Assembly: GCA_963599255.1 (NCBI GenBank)
Contig: CAVBWS010000007.1
Coordinates: 5,879 to 69,878 of the forward strand
Length of the DNA: 64,000 bases
Direction: 5' to 3'
Source: RGIG5612 sp963599255
GTDB lineage: Bacteria > Bacillota > Clostridia > Lachnospirales > Lachnospiraceae
This document shows, one piece after another, positions 15,807 to 25,108 of the stretch; position 1 is the stretch's first letter; each line of letters begins with the position of its first letter. The translations under genes were made by a program, and so were the position numbers. The notes beneath the pieces are model-generated. The model worked only from the letters and a program-made list of their open reading frames with translations, was not told the DNA's origin and ran no database searches.

Positions 15807-16835
15807 ATGAATATGACATTTTTCAGAAAACTTGCTATTCCCATGGAAGTAAAGGAAATGTATCCTTTAGACGGCAAGTTGGCTCAGGTCATTGCAGACA
15901 GAGATGCCCAGATGAAGGCTATCTTAAGCGGCAGGGATGACAGGATCATTCTTATCATCGGACCGTGTTCTGCAGACAGAGAAGACAGTGTGCTTGATTA
16001 TATTTCAAGACTTATCCCTGTTCAGGAAAAAGTTAAGGATAAGATCCTTATTGTACCGAGAGTATATACAGGTAAGCCCCGTACAACAGGTGATGGATAT
16101 AAGGGCATCATGCACCAGCCGAATCCTGATGAGGCGCCGGATGTATTTAAGGGAATCATAACCGTAAGAGAGCTTCACATGAGAGTTGTGAAGGAAACCG
16201 GATTCTCCTGTGCTGATGAGCTCCTTTATCCGGAAAACTATAAGTATATAGATGATATTTTAGGATATATCGCGATCGGTGCCCGTTCTGTGGAGGATCA
16301 GCAGCACCGCCTCACAGCCAGCGGAACCGAGGCTCCTGTAGGTATGAAGAATCCGACAGGCGGTGATCTGTCCATCATGATGAATGCGATCCATGCAGCT
16401 CAGAATTCTCATACATTCATCTATAGAGGATGGGAGGCACAGTCCACAGGCAATCCTTATGCCCATGCGATCTTAAGGGGATATACAGCGGGCAATGTGA
16501 CCAAGCCGAATTATCATTATGAGGATCTGATAGACCTGTTCCATCTGTATGAGAAAGATAAGTCCCTGCTTAACCCGGCGGTTATTATAGATGCAAATCA
16601 TGCCAATTCCGGTAAGAACCCGTTAGAACAGCCGCGTATCATTAAGGAAGTCCTTCATAATTGCAAATACAATAATGACATCAGGAAGGTCGTCAATGGC
16701 TTCATGGTTGAAAGCTACATAGAGGACGGCAATCAGAAGATAGGAGAGGGAATCTACGGCAAATCCATAACAGATGCCTGCCTGGGCTGGGAGAAGTCAG
16801 AACGTATGATTTACGAAATAGCAGACCTTCTGTAA
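15807..16835 (+). CDS. aroF: DAHP synthase, class I (3-deoxy-7-phosphoheptulonate synthase)
   Basis: First step of the shikimate pathway: phosphoenolpyruvate plus erythrose 4-phosphate. The 342 residues hold IIGPCSADRED, PRVYTGKPRTTGDGYKG, GMKNPTGGDLS, DANHANSGKNP and GFMVESYIEDGNQ, all type I AroFGH motifs with the metal-binding Cys, His, Glu and Asp. No other aro gene is adjacent, and no T-box or attenuator is evident in the 48-base gap before it. Which amino acid would feed back on it cannot be read from the sequence. Confidence 0.95.
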   Translation: MNMTFFRKLAIPMEVKEMYPLDGKLAQVIADRDAQMKAILSGRDDRIILIIGPCSADREDSVLDYISRLIPVQEKVKDKILIVPRVYTGKPRTTGDGYKGIMHQPNPDEAPDVFKGIITVRELHMRVVKETGFSCADELLYPENYKYIDDILGYIAIGARSVEDQQHRLTASGTEAPVGMKNPTGGDLSIMMNAIHAAQNSHTFIYRGWEAQSTGNPYAHAILRGYTAGNVTKPNYHYEDLIDLFHLYEKDKSLLNPAVIIDANHANSGKNPLEQPRIIKEVLHNCKYNNDIRKVVNGFMVESYIEDGNQKIGEGIYGKSITDACLGWEKSERMIYEIADLL

Positions 16836-16898
16836 TTATGCCATGAATTTTTGGCCAAAATAATGGTTAAAATAAGGACGAAATGCTCAAACTTTTTG

Positions 16899-16926
16899 TT
16901 GACGAGTTTAGCAAATGTGTTATAAT
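16899..16926 (+). promoter_or_regulatory. Promoter of rpsU
   Basis: TTGACG, a 16-base spacer and a perfect TATAAT, about 57 bases before the rpsU start codon. Strong vegetative promoter by sequence. Confidence 0.7.
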
Positions 16927-16982
16927 CATAAAGCGCGTAAGCGGATGAAATCCATTATTGGAGGGAGGTTTGTTTTTAGCTT

Positions 16983-17159
16983 ATGTCAAATGTTATCGTT
17001 AAAGATGGCGAATCTATCGACAGCGCTCTTAGACGTTTCAAGAGAAACTGTGCTAAGGCTGGCATTCAGCAGGAGATTCGTAAACGTGAGCATTACGAGA
17101 AGCCAAGCGTAAGACGCAAGAAGAAGTCTGAAGCTGCTCGTAAGCGCAAATACAACTAA
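16983..17159 (+). CDS. rpsU: Ribosomal protein S21
   Basis: A 58-codon gene. The product starts MSNVIVKDGESIDSALRRFK, then has the basic family core with EIRKREHYEKPS and ends KKKSEAARKRKYN, a complete S21. It sits in the 30S subunit near the mRNA platform. Start is fixed by an in-frame stop two codons upstream (TAG at 16977). GGAGGGAGG lies about 14 bases before the ATG, slightly far. It has its own strong promoter and terminator, so it is monocistronic. Confidence 0.95.
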   Translation: MSNVIVKDGESIDSALRRFKRNCAKAGIQQEIRKREHYEKPSVRRKKKSEAARKRKYN

Positions 17160-17179
17160 CATATACTTTGTTACTGAAA

Positions 17180-17207
17180 GGCAATCATATATATGGTTGC
17201 CTTTTTT
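17180..17207 (+). terminator. rpsU terminator
   Basis: GGCAATCAT and ATGGTTGCC pair (one mismatch) around a short ATAT loop, followed immediately by six T residues. Classical intrinsic terminator 20 bases after the rpsU stop. Confidence 0.9.
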
Positions 17208-17418
17208 GTCATGTCAATCTCGGATGCTGTTCTCCGGTTTTTATCTTTTTCTAGTCTAATTGAAAACTCTGTGTTAAAATGACTCGTTGTATATGGTCTT
17301 CATGCCGATTTGCGTTATAGGCAGCAGGTATGAGGCGTATTTTAATACGATAGATGAGCCATTGGTTTATTACACGTTTACCAGTCGCTTAGATCAGTTA
17401 TATAAAGAGGGTTCAATT

Positions 17419-18429
17419 TTGAGTGATATAGAATCAATCGCAGGCATATCTGCCGGAACATTAAAAGAGGTCTTCGGAAACCTGGACGAAAACATCAAAA
17501 AAATCGAAAAAAACTTACATGTAAAAGTTTTAGCCAGAGACGGCGAGGTTAAGATTATCGGTACTCCTTCACAAAATGAAAAAGCGAAGAAGATAATATG
17601 CGATCTGGCATCGATTGCTGAGAAGGGCACAACAATAACCACTCAGAATGTGGATTATGCAATTGCCCTGGCCAGGGAAAACAGCAGCCATACAGTAGGA
17701 GAACTCGATAATGAGATCATCTGCCGTACTATCAACGGGCGGCCTATCAAGCCTAAAACATTTAATCAAAAGAGTTATGTTGATGCCATAAGAGACAACA
17801 TGATCGTATTCGGACTGGGTCCTGCAGGAACGGGAAAAACCTATCTTGCCATGGCCATGGCTATAAATGCCTTTAAACAAGGGGATGTTAACAGGATAAT
17901 CCTCACAAGACCTGCCATTGAGGCAGGTGAAAACCTGGGATTTCTGCCGGGAGATCTGCAGCAGAAGATCGATCCGTACCTAAGGCCATTGTATGATGCC
18001 ATATATCAGATCATGGGTGCAGAGTCCTATATGTCTAATTGCGAAAAGGGACTTATTGAAGTGGCGCCCCTTGCATATATGAGAGGACGTACACTGGATA
18101 ATGCATTTATCATTCTTGATGAAGCGCAAAATACTACTCCGGCTCAGATGAAGATGTTCCTGACACGTATCGGATTCGGCTCTAAAGTGGTCGTTACAGG
18201 TGACAGAACCCAGAAGGACCTGCCTTATGGTCAGGTGTCGGGACTTGATGTGGCCATTAAGGTATTAAGCGGTATAGAAGAAGACATTAAGATCATAAAT
18301 CTTACAAGCCAGGACGTTGTTCGTCATCCTGTTGTTCAGAAGATCGTTCAGGCTTATGAAGAATATGAAAATAAGCAGCAGCTTAAGGTCAAGAGCAGTA
18401 AGGATTCCCGCAGCAAACAACGAATCTAA
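17419..18429 (+). CDS. phoH: PhoH family ATPase (PhoH/YbeZ)
   Basis: Predicted RNA-linked P-loop ATPase that pairs with YbeY. The core has Walker A LGPAGTGKTYLA, TRPAIEAGENLGFLPGDL, Walker B FIILDEAQNTTP and VVTGDRTQKDLP, all PhoH motifs. TTG 17419 is preferred: AGAGGG lies seven bases upstream and the 336-residue product matches the family, with GNLDEN soon after the start. The frame stays open back to a TTG at 17287, but that extra 44 residues is not family-like. ybeY follows after 20 bases, the usual pairing. Confidence 0.93.
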   Translation: MSDIESIAGISAGTLKEVFGNLDENIKKIEKNLHVKVLARDGEVKIIGTPSQNEKAKKIICDLASIAEKGTTITTQNVDYAIALARENSSHTVGELDNEIICRTINGRPIKPKTFNQKSYVDAIRDNMIVFGLGPAGTGKTYLAMAMAINAFKQGDVNRIILTRPAIEAGENLGFLPGDLQQKIDPYLRPLYDAIYQIMGAESYMSNCEKGLIEVAPLAYMRGRTLDNAFIILDEAQNTTPAQMKMFLTRIGFGSKVVVTGDRTQKDLPYGQVSGLDVAIKVLSGIEEDIKIINLTSQDVVRHPVVQKIVQAYEEYENKQQLKVKSSKDSRSKQRI

Positions 18430-18449
18430 TTAGTAAACCGGAGATAAAA

Positions 18450-18926
18450 ATGGCAGTATATATAGAAAATCAGGCAAAAACCAAATTCAATTTTCATTAC
18501 AAAGTAGTAATCGAGAAGGCTGTAAAGACAGTCATGGAAGATAAGAATATACCGGAGGAACTGGATGTTAATGTGCTGATAGTGTCACCGGAAGATATAA
18601 GATCCATTAATAATGAAACCAGAGATATTGATAAAGTAACAGATATATTGTCGTTTCCGTATTTTGAATATGATGTTCCGGGAGTGTTTGATGAAGAAAA
18701 TAATGAATGGAACGAAGGAGATATTCTGGGAGATATAGTGGTTTGCGGTGATAAGGTTAAGTCTCAGGCTGAAGAATACGGACACAGCGAGAAGCGAGAA
18801 CTGGCATTTCTCATTGTGCACAGTATGCTGCATATTACCGGATATGACCATATGGAAGAGACCGATGCTGCAGTCATGGAAGCTGAACAGAAGAGGATCA
18901 TGGACATTCTCGGCATTTCAAGGTGA
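18450..18926 (+). CDS. ybeY: Endoribonuclease YbeY (16S rRNA maturation)
   Basis: Metalloenzyme in 16S 3'-end maturation and ribosome quality control. The 158 residues carry the zinc motif HSMLHITGYDH (His124, His128, His134) and DILSFPYFE in the conserved region. A mildly acidic insert (about 73-90) separates the DILSFP and GDIVV strands. It follows phoH closely, a widely conserved pair. Confidence 0.96.
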   Translation: MAVYIENQAKTKFNFHYKVVIEKAVKTVMEDKNIPEELDVNVLIVSPEDIRSINNETRDIDKVTDILSFPYFEYDVPGVFDEENNEWNEGDILGDIVVCGDKVKSQAEEYGHSEKRELAFLIVHSMLHITGYDHMEETDAAVMEAEQKRIMDILGISR

Positions 18927-19001
18927 GCGTAGATACCGCATACGAGATTTTAAGATACATGTTGTAGGATTGACAGAAAAGCAAATATTTAAATTTATAT
19001 A

Positions 19002-20657
19002 ATGAGACAGAAGATTAAAAACAGAAATTTCATGGTGCAGGGAGCCATATTGGGAGCCTCATCAATTATTGTAAGATTGATCGGTATTATTTACCGTATA
19101 CCCCTGACCAATATAATCGGGGATAAGGGCATTGGTTATTACAGTGTTGCATTTGACATTTATCAGATACTTTTGCTTTTATCCTCGTACAGTCTGCCCC
19201 TGGCCGTATCTAAGATGGTTTCAGCCAGGATGGCCAAGGGATATTACAGAAGAACAAGAAAAATATTCTTCAGTTCTCTGGTCTTTGCCATAATCGTCGG
19301 ATTTTGTGCTTTTTGTATAACCTTTTTCTTCGCTGATTTTTTCGCAAATACAATAATGGATGTTCCTCAGAGTGCGCAGGCGCTGAAGGTTCTGGCATTT
19401 GCACTTATTATTCTGTCCGTATTGGGTGTACTGAGGGGATATTTTCAGGGACTGGGGAACATGGTTCCCACTGCAGTTTCCAATATAGTTGAGCAGATAC
19501 TTAATGCCATCGTAAGCGTGGTTGCGGCCGGGGCATTATTTAAATACGGCTCCAATATAGCCGCGGGAGAATATGATTATTCTAATGCTCCGGAAGCCTT
19601 CGGAGCCGCCGGAGGTACCTTGGGTACAGTTGCCGGCGCATTTCTAGCAATGATCGTGCTTATTGTATGGGTCAGAAAATACAATAAGCTTAACAGAAGA
19701 AAATTAATGCGGGACGATGTACCGGAAGAGCCTACAGGATTTATTATCAAAGTCCTTATTCTTACCATTGTGCCTGTAATTCTTAATACTGCTATCTATA
19801 ATATGAGCAGTGTTATAGATAAGTTTATATTTACCAATATGATGTCACTGAAGGGGATGGATACAGACCTCAGAGATTCTCTGGTGGGTATGTATTCGGG
19901 CAAATATTGGCTTATTGTTAATATTCCGATTGCTTTATCAAGTGCGCTGGCTTCATCGCTGATCCCGTCTATTGTAACTTCAAAGGCAAAAAGAAACAGA
20001 AGGGCTGTTCTGCAGAAAGTCAATTCAGCAATTTCTATTACCACATTGGTGGCATTTCCCTGTGCTGCAGGCATAGGATTTCTATCAGCACCAATAATTA
20101 ACCTGCTGTTTCCTACAAGCGATGACCCTGCCAAGATAGCACTTATGCTCAGCGTGGGCTGCCTGACGGTTGTATTCTACTGTCTGTCTACGATTACCAA
20201 TTCAATACTTCAAGGTATTGATAAGATGAGGATCCCGGTTATCCATTCCGCGGTTTCCTTAGGCATAAATGCTGTTGTATTGACATTACTGCTATGGATA
20301 ACTGATCTTAATGTATTTGCATGGATAATAGCAGATATGCTGTTTGCCCTTATTATGTGCATATTAAATGCCAGATCCCTTAAGAGATATTTAAGATACA
20401 GGCAGGAGGTAATGAATACCTTTGTTAAGCCTATACTGGCATCTCTTATAATGGGTGTGGCTGCATTACTTATTCAGAAATTAATGTACGGCATATTCAG
20501 ACATTCCTGGAGTGTGATCATAACTATAATTATTGCAGTTATTATTTATTTTGTTTTACTGCTTGTATTTAAAGTAATAGATGAAGAACAGTTAAGATCC
20601 ATACCGGGAGGCACGAGAATTGCCAGAATGTTGAAAAAACTTCATTTGCTTAGATAG
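19002..20657 (+). CDS. SpoVB/MurJ-like polysaccharide flippase
   Basis: 551-residue polytopic membrane protein of the MOP exporter superfamily, about 14 predicted helices, beginning MVQGAILGASSIIVRLIGIIYRIPL, typical of SpoVB/YtgP proteins. It probably flips a lipid-linked cell-wall or polysaccharide precursor. The ATG is the first codon after a TTGACA-rich 75-base gap and has only a weak ribosome site. Family is clear; substrate and any sporulation role are not determined here. Confidence 0.88.
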   Translation: MRQKIKNRNFMVQGAILGASSIIVRLIGIIYRIPLTNIIGDKGIGYYSVAFDIYQILLLLSSYSLPLAVSKMVSARMAKGYYRRTRKIFFSSLVFAIIVGFCAFCITFFFADFFANTIMDVPQSAQALKVLAFALIILSVLGVLRGYFQGLGNMVPTAVSNIVEQILNAIVSVVAAGALFKYGSNIAAGEYDYSNAPEAFGAAGGTLGTVAGAFLAMIVLIVWVRKYNKLNRRKLMRDDVPEEPTGFIIKVLILTIVPVILNTAIYNMSSVIDKFIFTNMMSLKGMDTDLRDSLVGMYSGKYWLIVNIPIALSSALASSLIPSIVTSKAKRNRRAVLQKVNSAISITTLVAFPCAAGIGFLSAPIINLLFPTSDDPAKIALMLSVGCLTVVFYCLSTITNSILQGIDKMRIPVIHSAVSLGINAVVLTLLLWITDLNVFAWIIADMLFALIMCILNARSLKRYLRYRQEVMNTFVKPILASLIMGVAALLIQKLMYGIFRHSWSVIITIIIAVIIYFVLLLVFKVIDEEQLRSIPGGTRIARMLKKLHLLR

Positions 20658-20665
20658 GAATTATT

Positions 20666-20974
20666 GTGATATTTAACCGAAAGCTGTATTTAGATGAATA
20701 TACCAACAAATATCGTGCCCGGATAATGAAGAAACTTCGGACAGGTAAGTTGTGTATGGGCATCTATGTTATATGTATATCTTCATCCGAGCACGGTCTG
20801 CTGGATATAATTCCGTCTTATATGATGTTTAACCCGTCGGTGAAAAATAAGCTGGTTATAGGAATTGCATCTTCTAAGGAGGATGCATATGATCTATGCA
20901 GGCATATAGTGGAAGATGTTTATGCCAAAACCTCCGGATATGACTTAAAGCAATATTTCAAGGTGCAGAAATGA
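20666..20974 (+). CDS. Conserved hypothetical protein (102 aa)
   Basis: Small soluble protein, no membrane segment, no recognised domain. GTG start with GGAA upstream; the stop overlaps the next ATG by four bases, supporting real coding in an operon. Features: basic N-terminal half (DEYTNKYRARIMKKLRTGK), a hydrophobic strand YVICISS, GIASSKEDAYDLCRHIVEDVY helix. The latter resembles a small regulatory or scaffold fold, but no function can be assigned. Confidence 0.75.
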   Translation: MIFNRKLYLDEYTNKYRARIMKKLRTGKLCMGIYVICISSSEHGLLDIIPSYMMFNPSVKNKLVIGIASSKEDAYDLCRHIVEDVYAKTSGYDLKQYFKVQK

Positions 20975-21759
20975 TTATATTAGAGATACTTAAGATCATA
21001 GCTATTGTAATCGGCTGCATTGTCGGATTTGCAATACTGCTTATTTTATTATTGACATTATGCCCCTTCGGATATCGGGTCATTGTAACTAAAAACGGTA
21101 GCATTTTTCGGGTAAACGGCTCTGTCAGGTGGCTGCTGGGATTGGTCACCGTAAGATGCGCATACAATGAAGAAAAGTTCGAATATTATATACGACTGGC
21201 AGGCTTTAAGATTATCACTTCACAGGAAGATTCGGATCAAGCCGGTTCAAAAAAGAAAAAGACAAAAGATAAGAAAAAAGCGGAACCTGATGCCAAGTCT
21301 GCATCAATTGAGAATAATTCAAAAAAAGAAGAAAATGTCGAAAAGGGAAAAGAAAAAAAGATTTCCTCAAAAAATAAAAAAACAAATAAGAATATATTAA
21401 AGAAAATAAAAGGTGTAGTTCAGATCATAAAGGACGAGAGTTTTAAGCCTGCAATAAAGCATGTAAGAATTGAATTTTTTAATTTTTTATCACATATAAG
21501 GCCGAGAAAAATAGCCGGAAGTATATTATTAGGACTTGAAAGTCCAGATAAAACAGCATTAGTTTATGCAGCTGCAGCTAATATACTTAATATAATCGGT
21601 GCTGATGTGATGTTGGAACCTGATATGGAGGATCAGATATTTGACTGCAATATTTCAGTACAGGGAAGGCTGTATCTGGGATATATTGTTATTATGGCAG
21701 TAAGATTATTCGTGGATAAAGAGTTTATGACTTTTGTAAAGAAGCTAAGGAGTAAATAA
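20971..21759 (+). CDS. DUF2953 membrane protein (YtfI-like)
   Basis: 262 residues: an N-terminal transmembrane helix (about 3-33), an alternating-strand region (NGSIFRVNGSVRWLLGLVTVR), a highly charged lysine-rich linker (about 90-145, KKKKTKDKKK type) and a C-terminal DUF2953-like part with a second hydrophobic stretch. In Bacillus the equivalent ytfI lies just upstream of ytfJ; the same order is seen here, two bases apart, which supports the assignment. Function unknown. Confidence 0.8.
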   Translation: MIILEILKIIAIVIGCIVGFAILLILLLTLCPFGYRVIVTKNGSIFRVNGSVRWLLGLVTVRCAYNEEKFEYYIRLAGFKIITSQEDSDQAGSKKKKTKDKKKAEPDAKSASIENNSKKEENVEKGKEKKISSKNKKTNKNILKKIKGVVQIIKDESFKPAIKHVRIEFFNFLSHIRPRKIAGSILLGLESPDKTALVYAAAANILNIIGADVMLEPDMEDQIFDCNISVQGRLYLGYIVIMAVRLFVDKEFMTFVKKLRSK

Positions 21760-21760
21760 A

Positions 21761-22108
21761 ATGGCAGAGAAATTAGATCAGACAATTGAAACGTTGATGA
21801 GCAGCATAGATCAGCATATTTCAACAAAGACGGTTATGGGTGAGCCTATATCTGCAAACGGCATTACCGTATTTCCTATGGCTGATGTATCATTTGGAAT
21901 CGCTGCCGGAGCCTTCAATAAGGAGAAGAATGATAACGGTGCCGGAGGAGTGGGAGCCAAGATAACTCCGAGTGCACTTCTTATAATTCAAAATGGAACC
22001 TCCCGGGTTATTAATGTTAAGGACACCGACGCTGTCAATAAATTAATCAATATGATCCCGGATATTGTAGATAAGATTATAGGTATGTTTGAAGATAAGG
22101 TGAATTAA
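21761..22108 (+). CDS. ytfJ: GerW/YtfJ family sporulation-associated protein
   Basis: 115 residues with the YtfJ core: ISANGITVFPMADVSFGIAAG, a Gly-rich turn (GAGGVGAKITPSALL) and VINVKDTDAVNKLINMIPDIVDKI. In Bacillus subtilis the homologue is needed for full germination. Pairing with a DUF2953 gene is conserved. It shows spore-lineage ancestry but does not prove the organism forms spores. Confidence 0.93.
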   Translation: MAEKLDQTIETLMSSIDQHISTKTVMGEPISANGITVFPMADVSFGIAAGAFNKEKNDNGAGGVGAKITPSALLIIQNGTSRVINVKDTDAVNKLINMIPDIVDKIIGMFEDKVN

Positions 22109-22117
22109 GCTTGCTGC

Positions 22118-22894
22118 ATGCATGGTTATGATTGTGATTTTATGAATTTACAGGAATTTTTTACAGAACATAAGAGGGCGGCACTTGCATTTTCCGGAGG
22201 AGTGGATTCATCATTTCTCTTATATGCAGCCGGAAAATACGGCTGCGATGTTACAGCTTATTATGCCAAGGCGGAGTTTCAGCCTGAGTTTGAATACGAG
22301 GATGCTGTAAGATTGGCAGATGAGCTTGGTGCCAGGATCAAAATACTGCACATATCGGCACTGTCGGATGAAAAAGTAAGACGCAATGACAATAAACGCT
22401 GTTATTATTGCAAGACGCAGATATTTTCTCAGATATTGCAGGCTGCCCATGATGATGGTTACACCACAATAATTGATGGGACTAACGCATCAGATGATGT
22501 AAATGACAGACCCGGCATGAAGGCACTGGAGGAGATGAAGGTTTTATCTCCCCTCAGGATATGCGGCCTTACAAAATCAGAAATAAGAAAACTGTCCAGA
22601 GAGGCAGGACTTTTCACATGGGATAAACCTTCTTATGCATGCCTTGCCACAAGAATTCCTACAGGAACTGAAATCACTCTTAAAGGGCTTCGTATAACAG
22701 AGGAAGCAGAAAGCAGACTGATGGAAATGGGACTTAGGAACTTTCGCATCAGAAAGATCGGCAGCACTGCTAAACTTCAGGTAACAAAGGATCAGATGCA
22801 ATTTGTCATGGATAACAGAGAACAGATATGCGATAAGTTAAAATCCTTCTACGATTCAATCACACTAGATCTGGAGGCAAGAGCTGATGAATGA
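22118..22894 (+). CDS. larE: ATP-dependent sacrificial sulfur transferase LarE
   Basis: Supplies sulfur, from a protein cysteine, to the nickel-pincer nucleotide precursor. PP-loop FSGGVDSSFL (about 25-34), KRCYYCKTQIF, IDGTNASDD and PSYACLATRIPTG (the cysteine region of the family). 258 residues from ATG 22118; an in-frame ATG at 22142 (MNLQEFF) also fits, and neither has a strong ribosome site. It overlaps larB by eight bases. Order E-B-C is kept as one unit; larA, the racemase apoenzyme, is not in the window. Confidence 0.94.
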   Translation: MHGYDCDFMNLQEFFTEHKRAALAFSGGVDSSFLLYAAGKYGCDVTAYYAKAEFQPEFEYEDAVRLADELGARIKILHISALSDEKVRRNDNKRCYYCKTQIFSQILQAAHDDGYTTIIDGTNASDDVNDRPGMKALEEMKVLSPLRICGLTKSEIRKLSREAGLFTWDKPSYACLATRIPTGTEITLKGLRITEEAESRLMEMGLRNFRIRKIGSTAKLQVTKDQMQFVMDNREQICDKLKSFYDSITLDLEARADE

Positions 22895-23645
22895 CATAAA
22901 GGATGTCTTAATTAAATTCAAAAACGGAGATATCACGATCGATGACGCCGTACTTGAGATAAAGAAGGCTCCCTATGAAGATATTGACTTTGCTAAGGTG
23001 GATCTGCATAGGAAGGTAAGGCAGGGAGCGGCAGAAGTTATTTATGGTGCCGGCAAAACTCCGGAACAGATAATAAGCATCTGCGATGTAATGACTCAAA
23101 ACCATCAGAAAACGATACTTATTACGAGATTAAATAAGGAATCTGCAGAGGTCATATCCCAAAGCTATGCATTAAAATATTTTAACGAGGCACATATCGG
23201 CATAATCGGGGATTTTCCGGTTAAGGACGGAAACGGAACCATCCTTATTGCTACCGGCGGGACCAGTGATATTCCTGTGGCAGAAGAGGCGGCGCTCACA
23301 GCCGAAGCCTTGGGAAATGATGTCACAAGACTTTATGATGTGGGAGTAGCAGGACTTCACAGATTACTATCACACTTGGATGATATCATGAATGCAAATG
23401 TCATTATTGCCATTGCCGGAATGGAGGGTGCACTGGCAAGTGTTATAGGTGGTCTGGCTGACTGTCCCGTGATTGCCGTTCCTACAAGCGTAGGATACGG
23501 AACTTCATTAGGCGGAATTTCAGCTCTGTTATCGATGCTTAATTCCTGTGCCAGCGGAGTATCGGTGGTAAATATTGATAATGGATTCGGCGCCGGATTT
23601 CTGGCCAGCCGGATTAATCATATGCAGGGAAAGACAAAAGCTTAA
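22887..23645 (+). CDS. larB: Nickel-pincer cofactor biosynthesis protein LarB
   Basis: Carboxylates and hydrolyses nicotinic acid adenine dinucleotide to the dicarboxypyridine mononucleotide used by LarE. 252 residues with the PurE-like C-terminal half (about 120-250): ILIATGGTSDIPVAEEA, IAIAGMEGALASVIGG and GVSVVNIDNGFGAGF. The N-terminal portion (about 1-110) is family specific. Overlapping start within larE indicates coupled translation. Confidence 0.95.
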   Translation: MNDIKDVLIKFKNGDITIDDAVLEIKKAPYEDIDFAKVDLHRKVRQGAAEVIYGAGKTPEQIISICDVMTQNHQKTILITRLNKESAEVISQSYALKYFNEAHIGIIGDFPVKDGNGTILIATGGTSDIPVAEEAALTAEALGNDVTRLYDVGVAGLHRLLSHLDDIMNANVIIAIAGMEGALASVIGGLADCPVIAVPTSVGYGTSLGGISALLSMLNSCASGVSVVNIDNGFGAGFLASRINHMQGKTKA

Positions 23646-23718
23646 GAACTGAGAATAGCCGGAAGGTGTCTTTCTTATATCAAAACATTTCCCTTAAGGA
23701 AGAGGACAGGTCTAAAAA

Positions 23719-25053
23719 ATGAAGATATTATATTTGGATTTGGGCATGGGTGCTGCAGGAGATATGCTGAGTGCGGCACTATTGGAACTGCTGCCTGATA
23801 AAGAAGCATTTATAGATAAATTAAATTCTCTAGGAATTCCCGGAGTTAAATATGAAATCGAGACCGTAACCAAATGCGGGATCAATGGTACACATATGAA
23901 GGTCCTGGTAAATGGTGAGGAGGAAAATTGCGCTGATCATCACCACAGCCATCACCACAATGATCATGAACACAACCATCATATTAATGATGGATACGGT
24001 GGCGGCCAGCAGATACATGAGCATGAGAATCACCATGTTCATGGTCAGGAACCGGAACACTGCTACGAACATAATCATGACTATGATGATGCTTATGGAC
24101 ATACACATGACCATCATCACAGTAGCATGCAGGATATAGAGCATATTATATATGACCATATCAACATGCCTGACAGCGTGAAAAATGATGTGATCGAGGT
24201 ATATAAGCTTATAGCCGAGGCTGAAAGCCATGCCCACGGCAAGCCCGTATCAGAGATACATTTTCATGAAGTAGGAACTATGGATGCCATAGCGGATATT
24301 ACTGCCGTCTGCATGCTCATGAAGGAGTTGTCACCTGACAGGATATATGCTTCACCTGTGCATGTTGGTTCAGGTCATGTTCATTGTGCTCACGGAATTC
24401 TTCCTGTGCCGGCACCTGCAACTGCATATATACTAAGGTATGTGCCGGTCTACGGCGGAAAAATTGAAGGAGAATTATGCACGCCTACCGGGGCAGCACT
24501 TCTTAAACACTTCGTGTCAGATTTTACAGACATGCCGATAATGTGCATTGCTTCAATAGGATACGGAATGGGTAAGAAAGACTTTCCAATGGCTAATTGT
24601 GTCAGAGCAATGATCGGCAGTTCTGAAGATAAAAAGGATGACATATACGAGCTGTCATGTAATGTAGATGACATGACCGGAGAAAAAGTAGGATTTGCTG
24701 TTGATAGATTATTAGCCGAAGGCGCACTGGATGTATATACAGTACCCATCGGAATGAAAAAATCTCGTCCGGGACTGTTAATAAGAGTTATCTGTCATAA
24801 AGAACAGCGTGAGTCCATGGTTAGGGTAATCTTCAAATACACCACAACCATCGGAATCAGGGAGCAGCAAATGCACAGGTATATACTGCACCGTGATATT
24901 GAAACCCTTGAGACTGAATATGGGAGCATAAGGAAGAAAACAGTAAGCGGCTACGGAGTTAAGCGATCCAAACTGGAATATGATGATGTGGCAAATGCAG
25001 CACTAAAAAACGGATGCAATATCACTGATATAGAAGGTAAATTGATGTCTTAG
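23719..25053 (+). CDS. larC: Nickel insertion enzyme LarC (single-frame, His-rich)
   Basis: CTP-dependent cyclometallase that inserts nickel in the pincer cofactor. The 444 residues begin YLDLGMGAAGDMLSAAL and include HFHEVGTMDAIAD, CTPTGAALL and the C-terminal domain (NVDDMTGEK). Between about 74 and 137 is a low-complexity His- and Asp-rich stretch that could hold nickel. In Lactobacillus plantarum LarC is made by a ribosomal frameshift; here it is one uninterrupted frame. A 73-base gap separates it from larB. Confidence 0.95.
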   Translation: MKILYLDLGMGAAGDMLSAALLELLPDKEAFIDKLNSLGIPGVKYEIETVTKCGINGTHMKVLVNGEEENCADHHHSHHHNDHEHNHHINDGYGGGQQIHEHENHHVHGQEPEHCYEHNHDYDDAYGHTHDHHHSSMQDIEHIIYDHINMPDSVKNDVIEVYKLIAEAESHAHGKPVSEIHFHEVGTMDAIADITAVCMLMKELSPDRIYASPVHVGSGHVHCAHGILPVPAPATAYILRYVPVYGGKIEGELCTPTGAALLKHFVSDFTDMPIMCIASIGYGMGKKDFPMANCVRAMIGSSEDKKDDIYELSCNVDDMTGEKVGFAVDRLLAEGALDVYTVPIGMKKSRPGLLIRVICHKEQRESMVRVIFKYTTTIGIREQQMHRYILHRDIETLETEYGSIRKKTVSGYGVKRSKLEYDDVANAALKNGCNITDIEGKLMS

Positions 25054-25108
25054 ACATTCTGATATGGAAAATTGTCAGAGACTAAAAACGATCAGTTATC
25101 ATAATTAA

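Noticed and set aside
16915..17112. 65-codon frame overlapping rpsU
   Set aside because: Out of frame with a clear S21 gene; shadow.
23930..24130. DNA tandem repeat or CRISPR-like array in larC
   Set aside because: It is a coding His-rich tract (CAT/CAC codons) in an intact frame, not spaced repeats.
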